Below are positions 35,975-46,949 of a stretch of 64,000 bases of DNA, one piece after another. The position numbers and the translations under genes are program-made. Location of the stretch: NCBI GenBank assembly GCA_028564705.1, contig JAPXFQ010001678.1, positions 620,001 to 684,000 of the forward strand, in the 5' to 3' direction. Below the pieces are notes generated by a model. It did not search any database and had not been told where the DNA came from. It saw only the letters and a list, made by a program, of their open reading frames with translations. The stretch's first letter is position 1, and every line of letters starts with the position of its first letter. This DNA comes from Apricaphanius iberus. Taxonomy: Eukaryota; Chordata; Actinopteri; Cyprinodontiformes; Aphaniidae.

Positions 35975-38870
35975 AGTGTAATTAGATGTGTTACTAAACA
36001 TAAGATCCCTCTCCTCAAAGACTTTATTAGTAAATGACTTGATATGTGATAATAAAGTTGTTCTATTTTGGCTATCAGAAACCTGGCTGCAGCAGGAGGA
36101 TTTTGTCATTATAAAAGAGTCAACTCCTACCAATTATAAAAATTTTCAGATTCCTAGAAGTACTGGGCGAGGAGGAGTTGCAACCATCTTTCATTCAGAT
36201 TTGCAAATTTGCCCTAGATCAATTAATAGCTACGGCTCTCTTGAACATCTTATCCTTAGTTTTCCTCATCCAAACTGTAAAACACTAAAACCACTTTTGA
36301 TTGTGGTTTTGTATAGTCCACCGGGCCCTTACTCTCAATTCTTGGACCAGATCTCCAATTTTTTATCTGATTAGTTAGTTTTAAACACTGATCAGGTAAT
36401 TATAGTAGGGGATTTTAATATTCACGTGGACACTGAAAGTGATAGCTTAACTGCATGCCTTAATATTATCTTAGACTCAATTGGCTTTACTCAGAAAGTG
36501 AAGGAACCCACACACTCTGGTCGGCACACTTTAGACATTGTACTTACTTACTCACACTCAATGTCGTATGTAGCAGTCATCCCACATAACCCAGTCCTAT
36601 CTGACAATTTTTTGATAACCTTTGAATTTACTTTACCAAACGTTCCCAAATCTGAAAGAAAATATCATTACAGTAGAACTTTATCAGACGATACTGTAAC
36701 AAGTTTTAAAGAATCTGTTCCATTCCTGTTTCTGTATGTGTCTCAAAATACCATAGTGGATGGCAGTAATTCCAACACTAACCCTTCAGAAATTGATGGT
36801 CTGGTTCAAAGTATTACTTCCTCACTGCGTTTGGCACTAGACAGTGTAGCCCCCTTAAAAAAGAAGGTAATCAGCCATAGGAGGCTGGCTCCCTGGTTTA
36901 GTGCAGAGATGCGTACTTTAAAGCAGAATACTAGGAAACTGGAGAGAAAATGGCACTCTACATACTTAAATGATTGCTTTCTAACTTGGAAAAATAGTCT
37001 ACTACTTCATAAAGACGTCCTTCGAAAAGCTAGAACAGCATATTTCTCGGCATTAATAGAGGTTAATAAAAACAATCCTAGGTTTCTTTTTAGTACAGTT
37101 GCCAAACTTACACAGAGTCATAGCTCTGTTGAGCCAATTATTCCCCCTTCTCTCAGTAGTGATGACTTTATGGGATTCTTCATAAATTAAATAAATTCTA
37201 TAAACAATAAAATCATTGGCATTCTCCCAAACATGACTAACTCTCTCTCAGTAAATGAGGCACTATCAGAGCGAAATGTAGAACCATGTTTATGTCTGTA
37301 CCATTTTGATTCTGTTGAACTTTCTGAATTATCACAAATATTAGCTTAATCTAAACCCTCAACTTGTATGTTAAACCCAATACTAACCAAATTACTTAAG
37401 GAAGTGTTCCCTCTGGTTACTGGCCCTAATCTAGACATGATGAATCTATCTTTAATAACTGGATATGTGCCTCAACAATTTAAGGTTGCTGTAATTAGGC
37501 CTTTACTTTAGAAACCCTCCCTCGATCAGGATGACTTGGCTAACTAAAGACCTATATCTAACCTTCCTTTCTTATCCAGAATTCTTGAGAAAATAGTTGC
37601 TAATCAAGTATTTGAGCATCTAAACAGCAACAACCTCTTTGAGGAATTTCAGTCAGGTTTTAGAGCTCATCATAGCACTGAAACAGCACTGGTCAAAGTT
37701 ACTAATGATATTCTAATGGCCTCAGATAATGGATTTGTGACTGTTCTGGACTCATAAGATCTCAGTGCTGCTTTTGACACAGTCGATCATAATATTCTAA
37801 TAGAAAGGCTTGAACATGTTTTAGAGATCAAGGGAACAGCACTAGGCTGATTTAAATCATATCTGTCCAACAGATTCCAGTTTGTTCACGTCAATGATAA
37901 ATCTTCACACTCAAGGGTTACCTGTGTAGTACCACAGGGTTCTATGCTTGGACCGATTCTCTTCACTATATAATGCTTCCAATTGGTAACATTATTAGAC
38001 ATGGTATGAATTTCCACAGCTATGCTGATGATACACAATTATATTTATCCATAAAACCTGATGAAACCAATCAGTTAGGTAGATTACAAGTGTTTCTCGA
38101 AGACATAAAAAATTGGATGACTGAATTGTCTGCTCTTAAATTCAGACAAGACGGAGGTTGTTCTCTTTGGACCAGAACCTTTAAAAAGGAAATTGCTAAA
38201 TCAATCACTTGATCTGGATGGCATTAATTTGGCCTCTGGTAATGTAAAGAACCTCAGTGTAAGTTTTGACCAAGACATGACATTTAAATTTCATATTAAA
38301 CAGGTTTCTAGGATTTCTTTCTTTCACCTTTGTAATATTGCTAAAATTAGAAACATCCTGTCCAGGAGTGATCCAGAGAACTAGTCCATGCATTTGCTAC
38401 TTTGAGGCTGGACTACTGTAATTCCTTATTATCAGGAAGTCCACAAAATGCAATCTAAAGCCTTCAGTTGATCCAAAATGCTGCAGCAAGAGTTCTGATG
38501 AATATTAAAAAGAGAGATCACATTTCTCCTGTTTTGGCTTCTCTTCATTGGCTCCCCGTTAAATCCAGACTAGACTTTAAGATCCTCCTCCTTACGTATA
38601 AAGCCCTTAATAATCAAGCTCCATCGTACATCAGAGATCTGATTGTTCCATGTTCCTAACAGAGCACTTCGTTCTCAGAATGAAGGTCTACTGGTAGTTC
38701 CTAGGATTTCTAAAAATAGAATAGGAGGCAGATCTTTTAGTTATCAGGCTCCTCTCCTGTGGAACCAGCTCCCAGTTTTAGTTCGTGAGTCAGATACTCT
38801 GTCTGTTTTTAAGACTAGGCTTAAAACCTTCCTTTTTGATAAAGCTTATAGTTACTTATATAGACACTAG
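35975..38870 (+). pseudogene. L2 ORF2 (endonuclease plus reverse transcriptase)
   Basis: In order: endonuclease start LLNIRSLSSKTLLVNDLI, LSETWL, RGGVATIFHS, VVLYSPPGPYSQFLD, a stop at 36372-36374, then VIIVGDFNIHVDTESDSL and HTLDIVLTYS. The RT follows in broken frames: [65 protein letters not shown] and the catalytic box SYADDTQLYLS near 38020. The tail has LASLHWLPVKSRLDFKILLL and FKTRLKTFLFDKAYSYLY, ending at 38868. At least eight stops or frameshifts make it inactive. Confidence 0.92.
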
Positions 38871-41800
38871 ACCTTATAATCCCTCTCCAATATCTAACAG
38901 TAATGAATTAATTTACCATAATAAAACGATTAGAGAATTTAACAAAGGCTGAATCATGAATCAGGACAGAAACAGATTTACACCGGGTTTTTAGGATAGA
39001 AAGTGATATGGACAAAGAGGCTACTGACAGTGTGCGTCGATCAATGCACTACCTTCATCTCCCTATTGACGGACCGGCCAGGGGGGGGTCGTTAATTTAA
39101 ATAATACCAGAGTCTCGGAAGAGCGGCCCTTTATCTTCTCCAGTTATATCACTTACCAATAATATTATCTTTCTAATACGTAGATTCTGGAGAGGGCGCA
39201 GTCCTATGAGCAAAGAGAGATGCATAAGCAGGCAGGGAGTAGAGGGAGATGGAGTGTTCAGCCCGATCCGGCGAGGGGAGGATGCAGCCCGGTCCGGCGG
39301 CCCTCCTCAACTCCATCTCCCTCACACCGTACATTCCTAATAGACTTAAGATTTCGGAAAAAATTATCCTTTTTTAGACTCAACTGACCCTAACACAACT
39401 TCTACTTTTCTTCTCTGCTACTCTCCAGATATATTTTTTCTGATGTTAATGCAATTGTTAACCCAGTTTTCTCTCAGTGTTTTTCTCCCCATAGAAGCTC
39501 CACCCAGTCTGGTACCCTGCTCAGCTATAATGCCCCCGGCTGGATGGGGAGCGTTGGTCCAGGTGATGCTCGGGGTGACCGAGCATCCTCCATGCTCTCT
39601 TCTCTGTCTTCTCAGACCCCCAGACGGTCGTGGCAGATGACCGCTTATACTGAGCCAGGTTCTGCCAGAGGTTTCTCCCTGTTAAAGGGGAGTTTTTCCT
39701 CTCCACTGTCGTTAAATGCTTGCTCAGTATGAGGGTTAGCTGAGGAATTGCTGTGGTTGGAGTCTGCATGATCATGCACAACCTCACGCCGATGACTCAA
39801 CGCAATCTGCTGGGATTCCTTACATAGAAAACTTAAATGATTGGAATCTTTGTATAATTGTATTGGGATGACTTTTGTTGTAAAGTCCCTTGAGATGACA
39901 TTTGTTGTGAACTGGCGCTATATAAATAAAAGTGAATTGAATTTGACATGATTGATATTATTCCATCCCCGGAGAGGTGTGTATGCTAAATTGTGGGGGG
40001 TGTGGCCTAATTACTCCACAGGGCTCCCTGCAACCTTTAAAAAGACCAGCCCCAAGCCATACTTTATTTGTGGACAATGTCATTCAACACACATATGTAA
40101 TGCCTCACAAGCTAAAAAAAAGTCTCTTGGAGCCATGGTCCAGACCCAGCAGGAAGTCGGCCATTTTGAATCAAACATGCCATTTTGTGCCATTTGTACA
40201 GGTCGTATTTGATCGAACTCCTCCTAGACTTTTTAACCTACAGACTTCTAAATCAGGGAACAGAGACATTCAGCATTGGGGATCAAAGGTTATCAAAGGA
40301 ATTTTTCTGCGTAAAACCAGGTGGGTGTTGCCTCAAACTTGGGCTTTTCGCCACATATATTCAAACAGTCATAACTCCTCTTCAGAAAGTCACAGGTGGT
40401 TGAAACCTTTTCTGGAGGATACTCCTCTCGTCCCTGACGATCCTAGAAGATTAAATCTTCTAAATTAAATCACCTAAGCCCCGCCCCCTCAGAACAGGAA
40501 GTTTAATGTTTTGCCTTGAAAGTTCCAGAATTTACACAGTTCAGCAAATTAGCTTAACAGTGCAGCACAGCAGCTGGAAACCAGTTGGAGTAACTCTGTG
40601 TCCAATGCAGCGGATCTTCACAAAAGGGTGTGGCTTTGGCAGAGTGGCGAACTGCGGCATCACGCCACCGCCATACGTTTGGCTCTAATTTCCACAAAAC
40701 TCATCCAATCTTAACCAGATCCAACATGATGGATATTAGTCCATGTCCAGAGCGTTGTGTATGCTAATATTTGGTGGGTGTGGCCAAATTACTCCGCAGC
40801 GCCCCCTGCAACCCTTAAAAACATCAGTCCCAAGCCACAATTCATCTGAGCACAATTTCCTTAAACACACATGTAGTGCCTCAGTTCCTATAAAACAGTC
40901 TAAGAATCATAGTCCAAACACAGGAGGAAGTTGGCCATTTTGAATCAAACACACCATCTTCTGCCGTTTAATGACGTTGTATTTGATCAAACTGCTCCTG
41001 GAGCTTTTGACCTACAAACGTCTAAACCACGGAGGAGAGAATTTAGGCAGTGCCGATCAAAGTTTATCACAAGAATTTTTCAGCATCAAACCAGGTGGGC
41101 GTCGCTAGGTCACAAATGTAGGTTTCCTGCCATAAATATTAAAACAGTTACAACTCCTCTTCAGAAAAACATAGACTGGGGAAACCTTCTGTGTTGGGTG
41201 TTCATCAGGTCCCTGGAATTCCTAGATGGTCAAATGCTGAAATCTCTTAAGCCCCACCCCCTATGAACAGGAAGTGCAATGTTTTACAGTGAAAGGTCCT
41301 TATTTGCCTCCCTTCTTTTAATCAATATTTTTGCTGTGGTCAGTGACTGAAAATAAATTGTATTAGGTTCTTACCCAAAGCTGACCGTTTTGGAAAGAGG
41401 GTGTTGATGCTGCGGCATGGTGAAGCTGGGCTGCATGCCATTAAAATACAATTTTTTAGCATTTCAATATGCATTGTATGATTGGAACTAAAATCAAGAA
41501 TATAGATGTAAGTTGTGATTGCCTTGACCAAAAATTATTGTGAACCCACTTCAAAACATCACAAAGTCAGCCATTTTGGATCAAAGCTGCAATTTTCTTC
41601 TATTTATACATGTCACATGAGAAAAAACTGATCTTTCAATTCATGATTTACACACTTACAAATTATTATCTTCAAAAACTTGGAGGACAAGATTTTTTTA
41701 GAAGGATTTGGCTATATCATAGCATGTGGGCGTGGCCAAGTCCACAATTTTACATTTTCACCACATAATTATGTGTATTATCTTGCACATTAAACGTCAC

Positions 41801-43164
41801 AGGTCTATCATACTTCAGGGCTGTCGTCACATACCACCAATGAACACTGTATTGAAGTCATTTACCCATGTCATCTAACCCCGCCCCATGACAACAGGAG
41901 TGCAATGTTTCAGTAAAGAAAGTGGTTATTTGGCTTCCTATACCTAATTAAATCTCCCTGTGGACAGTAACTGGTGAGGCTACTTAAATTTTTTTGTCCA
42001 GAGCTGAGATGGTTAGAAAGAGAGTGTGGGTGTAGCAGCATGGCGAATCCTCATATCACGCTATGGAAATATGTCTGGCTGTAATTTCCACACACATCAT
42101 CTGATCTGCTGCATATTCAACAACATGCATAGAATCATAACAAAACCCCTGTCGAGCACTGTTTTCAGGTTGGATTATTCAATTAACAACATATTTAGTT
42201 TCTCAATACTCCTAAACATATTCAAAAACTCACAATATTTGGCGGTGCCGTCAGGCGTGTGTGAAATGTACGTATTTTAAGGGAAAAGAAAAGTCTGTGG
42301 CGCCACCTGGAATTTTTCAAAATGGCCTTGGCATTGACCTTATTTCATCGTACAGACATGCCATTTGTCAGAGTTGTAGAGCTTCCCGAGCCCTACCAAA
42401 AAGCCTCAGAACATCATGGTCCCAAAATTACAGGAAGTCTGCCATCTTGGTTTGAATGTGCCATTTTGACCCTGTTTTAGACATTTATAGCCTCCGCATT
42501 TGATCGAACTGCTCCTACAGGTTTCAACCGATCAGCTTGTAAATTGGTCAAGATGGCCTTCAGGCCTCATGGAGGATTAAAAGTTATCAAAGGTTTGACT
42601 TTTCCGTTATGTTAAAGGGGTGTGGCCAGACCTCAAACTTTGACTACACGCCAAAAATATTAAAACAGTTATAACTCATCTTCAGAAAGTCACAGCAGGG
42701 TGAAACCTTCTGTGAAGGATGTTCAGAACGTCCCTGATGATCCTATATTGTCAAACATTGACATCACTTAAGCCCCGCCCCCTCAGAACAGGAAGTGTAA
42801 TTTTTTGCCGTGAAATTTCCAGAATTTACACAATGGAGCAAATTAGCATAACAACGCTGCACAGCGGCTCCAGTTGGGGTAGCTCTGTGTCCAGTACTGA
42901 GGGTTTTCATAAAAGCGTGTAGCTGGTGGTGCGTGGAGAAGTGAGTCATCATGCCATGGCCATACGTTTGGCTCTAATTTCCACACACATCATCTGATCT
43001 GCTCCATATTCAACAACATGCATAGTAATACTGTCCTTAACAAATATGTATGGAAATATTTGGTGGTATTGGCCTAATACCTGCACAACGCCAACAAGAA
43101 TCATAACAAAACCCCTGTCAAACCCATGGCCACCTGGTAGATGTTCATCAGGTCCTTGACGATC

Positions 43165-44205
43165 CTATCAAACCATTTTTAAACTTTAATCATTTCACTG
43201 TATATCACACTTCATGTAGATTTAATCCTGAATTAAACAGTGTGGTATCATCTGCAAATAAAACTGTACCAAGTCGATTACATACATTTATAAGGTCATT
43301 AATAAACAATATGAACAGTTTAGGTCCGAGGACCGACCCTTGTGGCACTCCATAATAAATATCAGAATCAGATTTATTGCCAAGTAATTTACATTACAAG
43401 GAATTTGTCGTGATTTGACGGAGCTGACATAAAAACAAGAAACAAACATAAGCATGAGAAATAAAAACGTAAGCATAATAAACTTTTAACTATAAATAGA
43501 AGTTATGAACATATATACATGTTTATACACATGTGACAGTTGTATGGTCCATAAGTGTCGGTCAGAGTTTTTGGCTGATTTCCAAAGCCTGATGGCAGAG
43601 GGGTAAAAACTGTACTTGTGGCAGGAGGTTTTGGTCCTAATGGACCGCAGCCTTCGGCCAGAGGGGAGGGGTTCAAACAGTCCGTCTCGGGGTCAGAGGC
43701 ATCAGCAGCTTTTTACTAGCTCCTTTCAAGGTCCTGGAAGAGTACAGTTCTTGAAGAGAAGGAAGGTTACAGCCAATCACCCTCTCTGCAGAGCGAATGA
43801 TGCGTTGCAGTCTGCACTTGTCTCTGGCAGAGGCAGTAGTGTACCAGACGGTGATGGGTCAGGTGAGGATGGACTGATGGAAGTGTAGATCAGCGTTGTT
43901 TGTAGAAGCTGAAACTTCTTTAACTGCCTCAGGAAGTACGTCCTCTGTTGGACGTTATATCAGTAAATTCAGGTCTAGCATCATTTATTTGAACAAACTC
44001 TTTCCTATTGTCTAAATAACTATTTAGCCATTGATGGTTCACACTTCTTATTCCATACTGATGTCATTTATGAAGTAATCTTGAATGATCAATGACATGA
44101 AATGCTTTCTTTAAGTCAATAAAAATATTAATGAAATAGTTTTCTATTGCTGATGATATTTTATCTTTTAAATCCATTACTGTCATTCGGGGTATACTGT
44201 ACATG
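43165..44205 (-). pseudogene. LINE reverse transcriptase fragment, interrupted
   Basis: Read on the minus strand: FIDLKKAFHVIDHSRLLHK (compare DxSKAFDxVDH), WLNSYLDNRKEFVQI, then across a later insertion [20 protein letters not shown] and [10 protein letters not shown]. These are the A, B and C boxes of a non-LTR reverse transcriptase, of a different lineage from the L2 at 34686 (FADDTTLF rather than YADDTQLY). Only the RT core remains. It is inserted in the 770-bp array. Confidence 0.85.
43366..43956 (-). mobile_element. 5'-truncated LINE 3' end inserted in the RT fragment
   Basis: The direct repeat ATATCAG flanks it (43359-43365 and 43957-43963). On the minus strand it starts QQRTYFLRQLKKFQLLQTTL, a common segment late in LINE ORF2, then a frameshifted stretch RLQRIIRSAERVIGCNLPSL, and ends with a GGCAATAAATCTGATTCT tail. 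A 5' truncation with a tail and target duplication is standard for LINE insertion. Confidence 0.85.
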
Positions 44206-44960
44206 CATTTATTTCCTGGTTGGGGTCTAATTCCTGCACGGCGCCCCCTATGAGTATTAAAATGATCAGCATTCAGCTTTGCTTTTATATAAGAAATTCA
44301 AATTCAGCAGGCATATGTAGGTTGTGATTGCCTTGACCAAAAATTATTTTGAACCCACTTCAAAATATCACAGAAAGTCAGCTATTTTGTATCAAAGCTG
44401 CCATTTTCTTCTATATATATGTCACATGAGAAAAAAAAATCATCTTTCAATTCATGACTTACACACTCACAAATGACACAGCATCTTCACAAGCTTTGGG
44501 GAAAATATTTTTCTAGAAGGATTTGGTTCTATCATTGCATGTGGGCGCGGCCATGTCCACAATCATACCTTTTTGCCACATATTTACAAACTCTATTATC
44601 TTGCACATTAAACGTCACAGGTCTACCATACTGCAGGGCTGTCATCACATACCACCAATGAACACCGTATTAAAGTCATTTACTCATCTAACCCCGCCCC
44701 CTGCCAACAGGAAGTGCAATGGAAAGAAGGTGGTTATTTGGCTTCCTTTATCTAATTAAATCTCCCTGTGGACAGTAACTGGAGAGGCTGCTTTAATGTT
44801 TTTTGTCCAGAGCTGAGATGTTTGGAAGGAGGGTGTGGCTGGAGCAGCATGGCGAATCCTCATATCACGCCATGGAAATACGTTTGGTTCTAATATCCAC
44901 ACACATCATTTGATCTGCTCCAAATTCAACAACATGCATTCTACTGCTGTCCTAAACACA

Positions 44961-46582
44961 TACACTACCGTTCAAAAGTTTGGGGTCACATTGAAATGTC
45001 CTTATTTTTGAAGGAAAAGCACTGTACTTTTCAATGAAGATAACTTTAAACTAGTCTTAACTTTAAAGAAACACACGCTATACATTGCTAATGTGGTAAA
45101 TGACTATTCTAGCTGCAAATGTCTGGTTTTTGGTGCAATATCTACATAGGTGTATAGAGGCCCATTTCCAGCAACTATCACTCCAGTGTTCTAATGGTAC
45201 AATGTGTTTGCTCATTGGCTCAGAAGGCTAATTGATGATTAGAAAACCCTTGTGCAATCATGTTCACACATCTGAAAACAGTTTAGCTCGGTACAGAAGC
45301 TACAAAACTGACCTTCCTTTGAGCAGATTGAGTTTCTGGAGCATCACATTTGTGGGGTCAATTAAACGCTCAAAATGGCCAGAAAAAGAGAACTTTCATC
45401 TGAAACTCGACAGTCTATTCTTGTTCTTAGAAATGAAGGCTATTCCATGCGAGAAATTGCTAAGAAATTGAAGATTTCCTACAACGGTGTGTACTACTCC
45501 CTTCAGAGGACAGCACAAACAGGCTCTAACCAGAGTAGAAAAAGAAGTGGGAGGCCGCGTTGCACAACTGAGCAAGAAGATAAGTACATTAGAGTCTCTA
45601 GTTTGAGAAACAGACGCCTCACAGGTCCCCAACTGGCATCTTCATTAAATAGTACCCGCAAAACACCAGTGTCAACATCTACAGTGAAGAGGCGGCTGCG
45701 GGATTCTGGGCTTCAGGGCAGAGTGGCAAAGAAAAAGCCATATCTGAGACTGGCCAATAAAAGAAAAAGATTAAGATGGGCAAAAGAACACAGACATTGG
45801 ACAGAGGAAGACTGGAAAAAAGTGCTGTGGACGGATGAATCCAAGTTTGAGGTGTTTGGATCACAAAGAAGAACGTTTGTGAGACGCAGAACAACTGAAA
45901 AGATGCTGGAAGAATGCCTGACGCCATCTGTTAAGCATGGTGGAGGTAATGTGATGGTCTGGGGTTGCTTTGGTGCTGGTAAGGTGGGAGATTTGTACAG
46001 GGTAAAAGGGATTCTGAATAAGGAAGGCTATCACTCCATTTTGCAACGCCATGCCATACCCAGTGGACAGCGCTTGATTGGAGCCAATTTCATCCTACAA
46101 CAGGACAATGACCCAAAACACACCTCGAAATTGTGCAAGAACTATTTAGAGAAGAAGCAGGCAGCTGGTATTCTATCGGTAATGGAGTGGCCAGCGCAGT
46201 CACCAGATTTGAACCCCGTTGAGCTGTTGTGGGAGCAGCTTGACCGTATGGTACGCAAGAAGTGCCCATCCAACCAATCCAAATTGTGGGAGCTGCTTCT
46301 AGAAGCGTGGGGTGCAATTTCTCCAGATTACCTCAACAAATTAACAGCTAGAATGCCAAAGGTCTGCAATGCTGTAATTGCTGGAAATGGAGGATTCTTT
46401 GATGAAAGCAAAGTTTGATGTACAAACAATCTTATTTCAAATAAAAATCATTATTTCTAACTTTGTCAATGTCTTGACTCTATTTTTTATTCATTTCACA
46501 ACGTATGGTGGTGAATACGTTTGACTTTTCATGGAAAACACAAAATTGTTTGGGTGACCCCAAACTTTTGAACGGTAGTGTA
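44961..46582 (+). mobile_element. Tc1-like transposon, structurally complete, DD38E type
   Basis: Both ends carry a perfect inverted repeat of about 27 bp starting CACTACCGTTCAAAAGTTTG, each bordered by TA (44961-44962, 46581-46582). It lies in an array unit. A sister unit near 43030-43050 (ATATGTATGGAAATATTTGG) shows the empty site with a single TA. With an intact transposase and matching ends, the copy could be recent. Confidence 0.97.
45375..46418 (+). CDS. Intact Tc1-like transposase, 347 residues (DD38E)
   Basis: One uninterrupted frame from ATG 45375 to the TGA at 46416. Residues 1-50 form the first helix-turn-helix (YSMREIAKKLKISYNGVYY), 55-64 hold the basic linker RKRSGRPRCT and about 65-125 the second DNA-binding segment. 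The catalytic core has Asp154 (WTDESKF), Asp244 (QQDNDPKHT) and Glu283 (DLNPVELLWEQL), with KHGGGNVMVWGCFG at 188-200. There are 38 residues between Asp244 and Glu283, which fits the DD38E 'Intruder' relatives of Tc1 rather than DD34E. The enzyme would excise the element and insert it at TA. All three catalytic residues are present; activity is inference. Confidence 0.96.
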   Translation: MARKRELSSETRQSILVLRNEGYSMREIAKKLKISYNGVYYSLQRTAQTGSNQSRKRSGRPRCTTEQEDKYIRVSSLRNRRLTGPQLASSLNSTRKTPVSTSTVKRRLRDSGLQGRVAKKKPYLRLANKRKRLRWAKEHRHWTEEDWKKVLWTDESKFEVFGSQRRTFVRRRTTEKMLEECLTPSVKHGGGNVMVWGCFGAGKVGDLYRVKGILNKEGYHSILQRHAIPSGQRLIGANFILQQDNDPKHTSKLCKNYLEKKQAAGILSVMEWPAQSPDLNPVELLWEQLDRMVRKKCPSNQSKLWELLLEAWGAISPDYLNKLTARMPKVCNAVIAGNGGFFDESKV

Positions 46583-46949
46583 TGTATGGAAATATTTGGT
46601 GGTATTGGCTTAATACCTGCACAGCGCCACCTAGAATCATAACAAAACCCATGTCAAGCACTGTTTTCAGGTTGGATTATTCAATTCAGAACATATTTAG
46701 TTTCTCAAGACTTCTGAAAATATTCTGGGATGAAGGATCCTATTCCCTCATGAAGTCAGACATTTTGGTTTAAAGCTGCTATTTAAAACCTTTTTAACAC
46801 TTTCTCAAACAGATTTTATAATGAGGCTCGCTGCAAGTGCTGACATGGCGTTCAGGCAGTGATGCGTGACTGTGGCGGTTGCGACACAGGCCAGAGCGGC
46901 GCTTAGCTGCGAGGGCCGCTACACGCTGCTTGCAGCTTTAATTATTATT

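Larger units (their letters stand above)
34686..39942 (+). mobile_element. L2-type LINE, near full length, decayed
   Basis: About 5.25 kb with a 5' part, ORF1 with an esterase-like region, ORF2 with endonuclease and RT, and a 3' UTR ending GAACTGGCGCTATATAAATA then AAGTGAATTGAATT. The array unit it entered is cut at CCAGATT and resumes at TTGACATGAT, as shown by the uninterrupted units near 33080 and 40715. Confidence 0.9.
32183..46917. repeat. Array of about 770-bp units bounded by inverted repeats
   Basis: The start GGCCCGAGCAGCTAAGCGC (32183) matches the reverse complement of 46895-46917 at about 19 of 23 bases. Inside, two landmarks recur: ACAGGAAGTGTAATGTTTTG (near 32856, 34456, 40493, 41265, 42788, 44704) and GCCATTTTGAATCAAAC (near 32520, 33285, 40155, 40930, 41575, 42440, 44375). 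Neighbouring uninterrupted units are about 770 bp apart. Each unit also has GGGTGTGGCTGTGGCAGC and ACAGCGCCCCCT. No open frame is conserved. Later insertions interrupt it at 33480, 34686, 43165 and 44961. The family is not one I can name. Confidence 0.8.
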
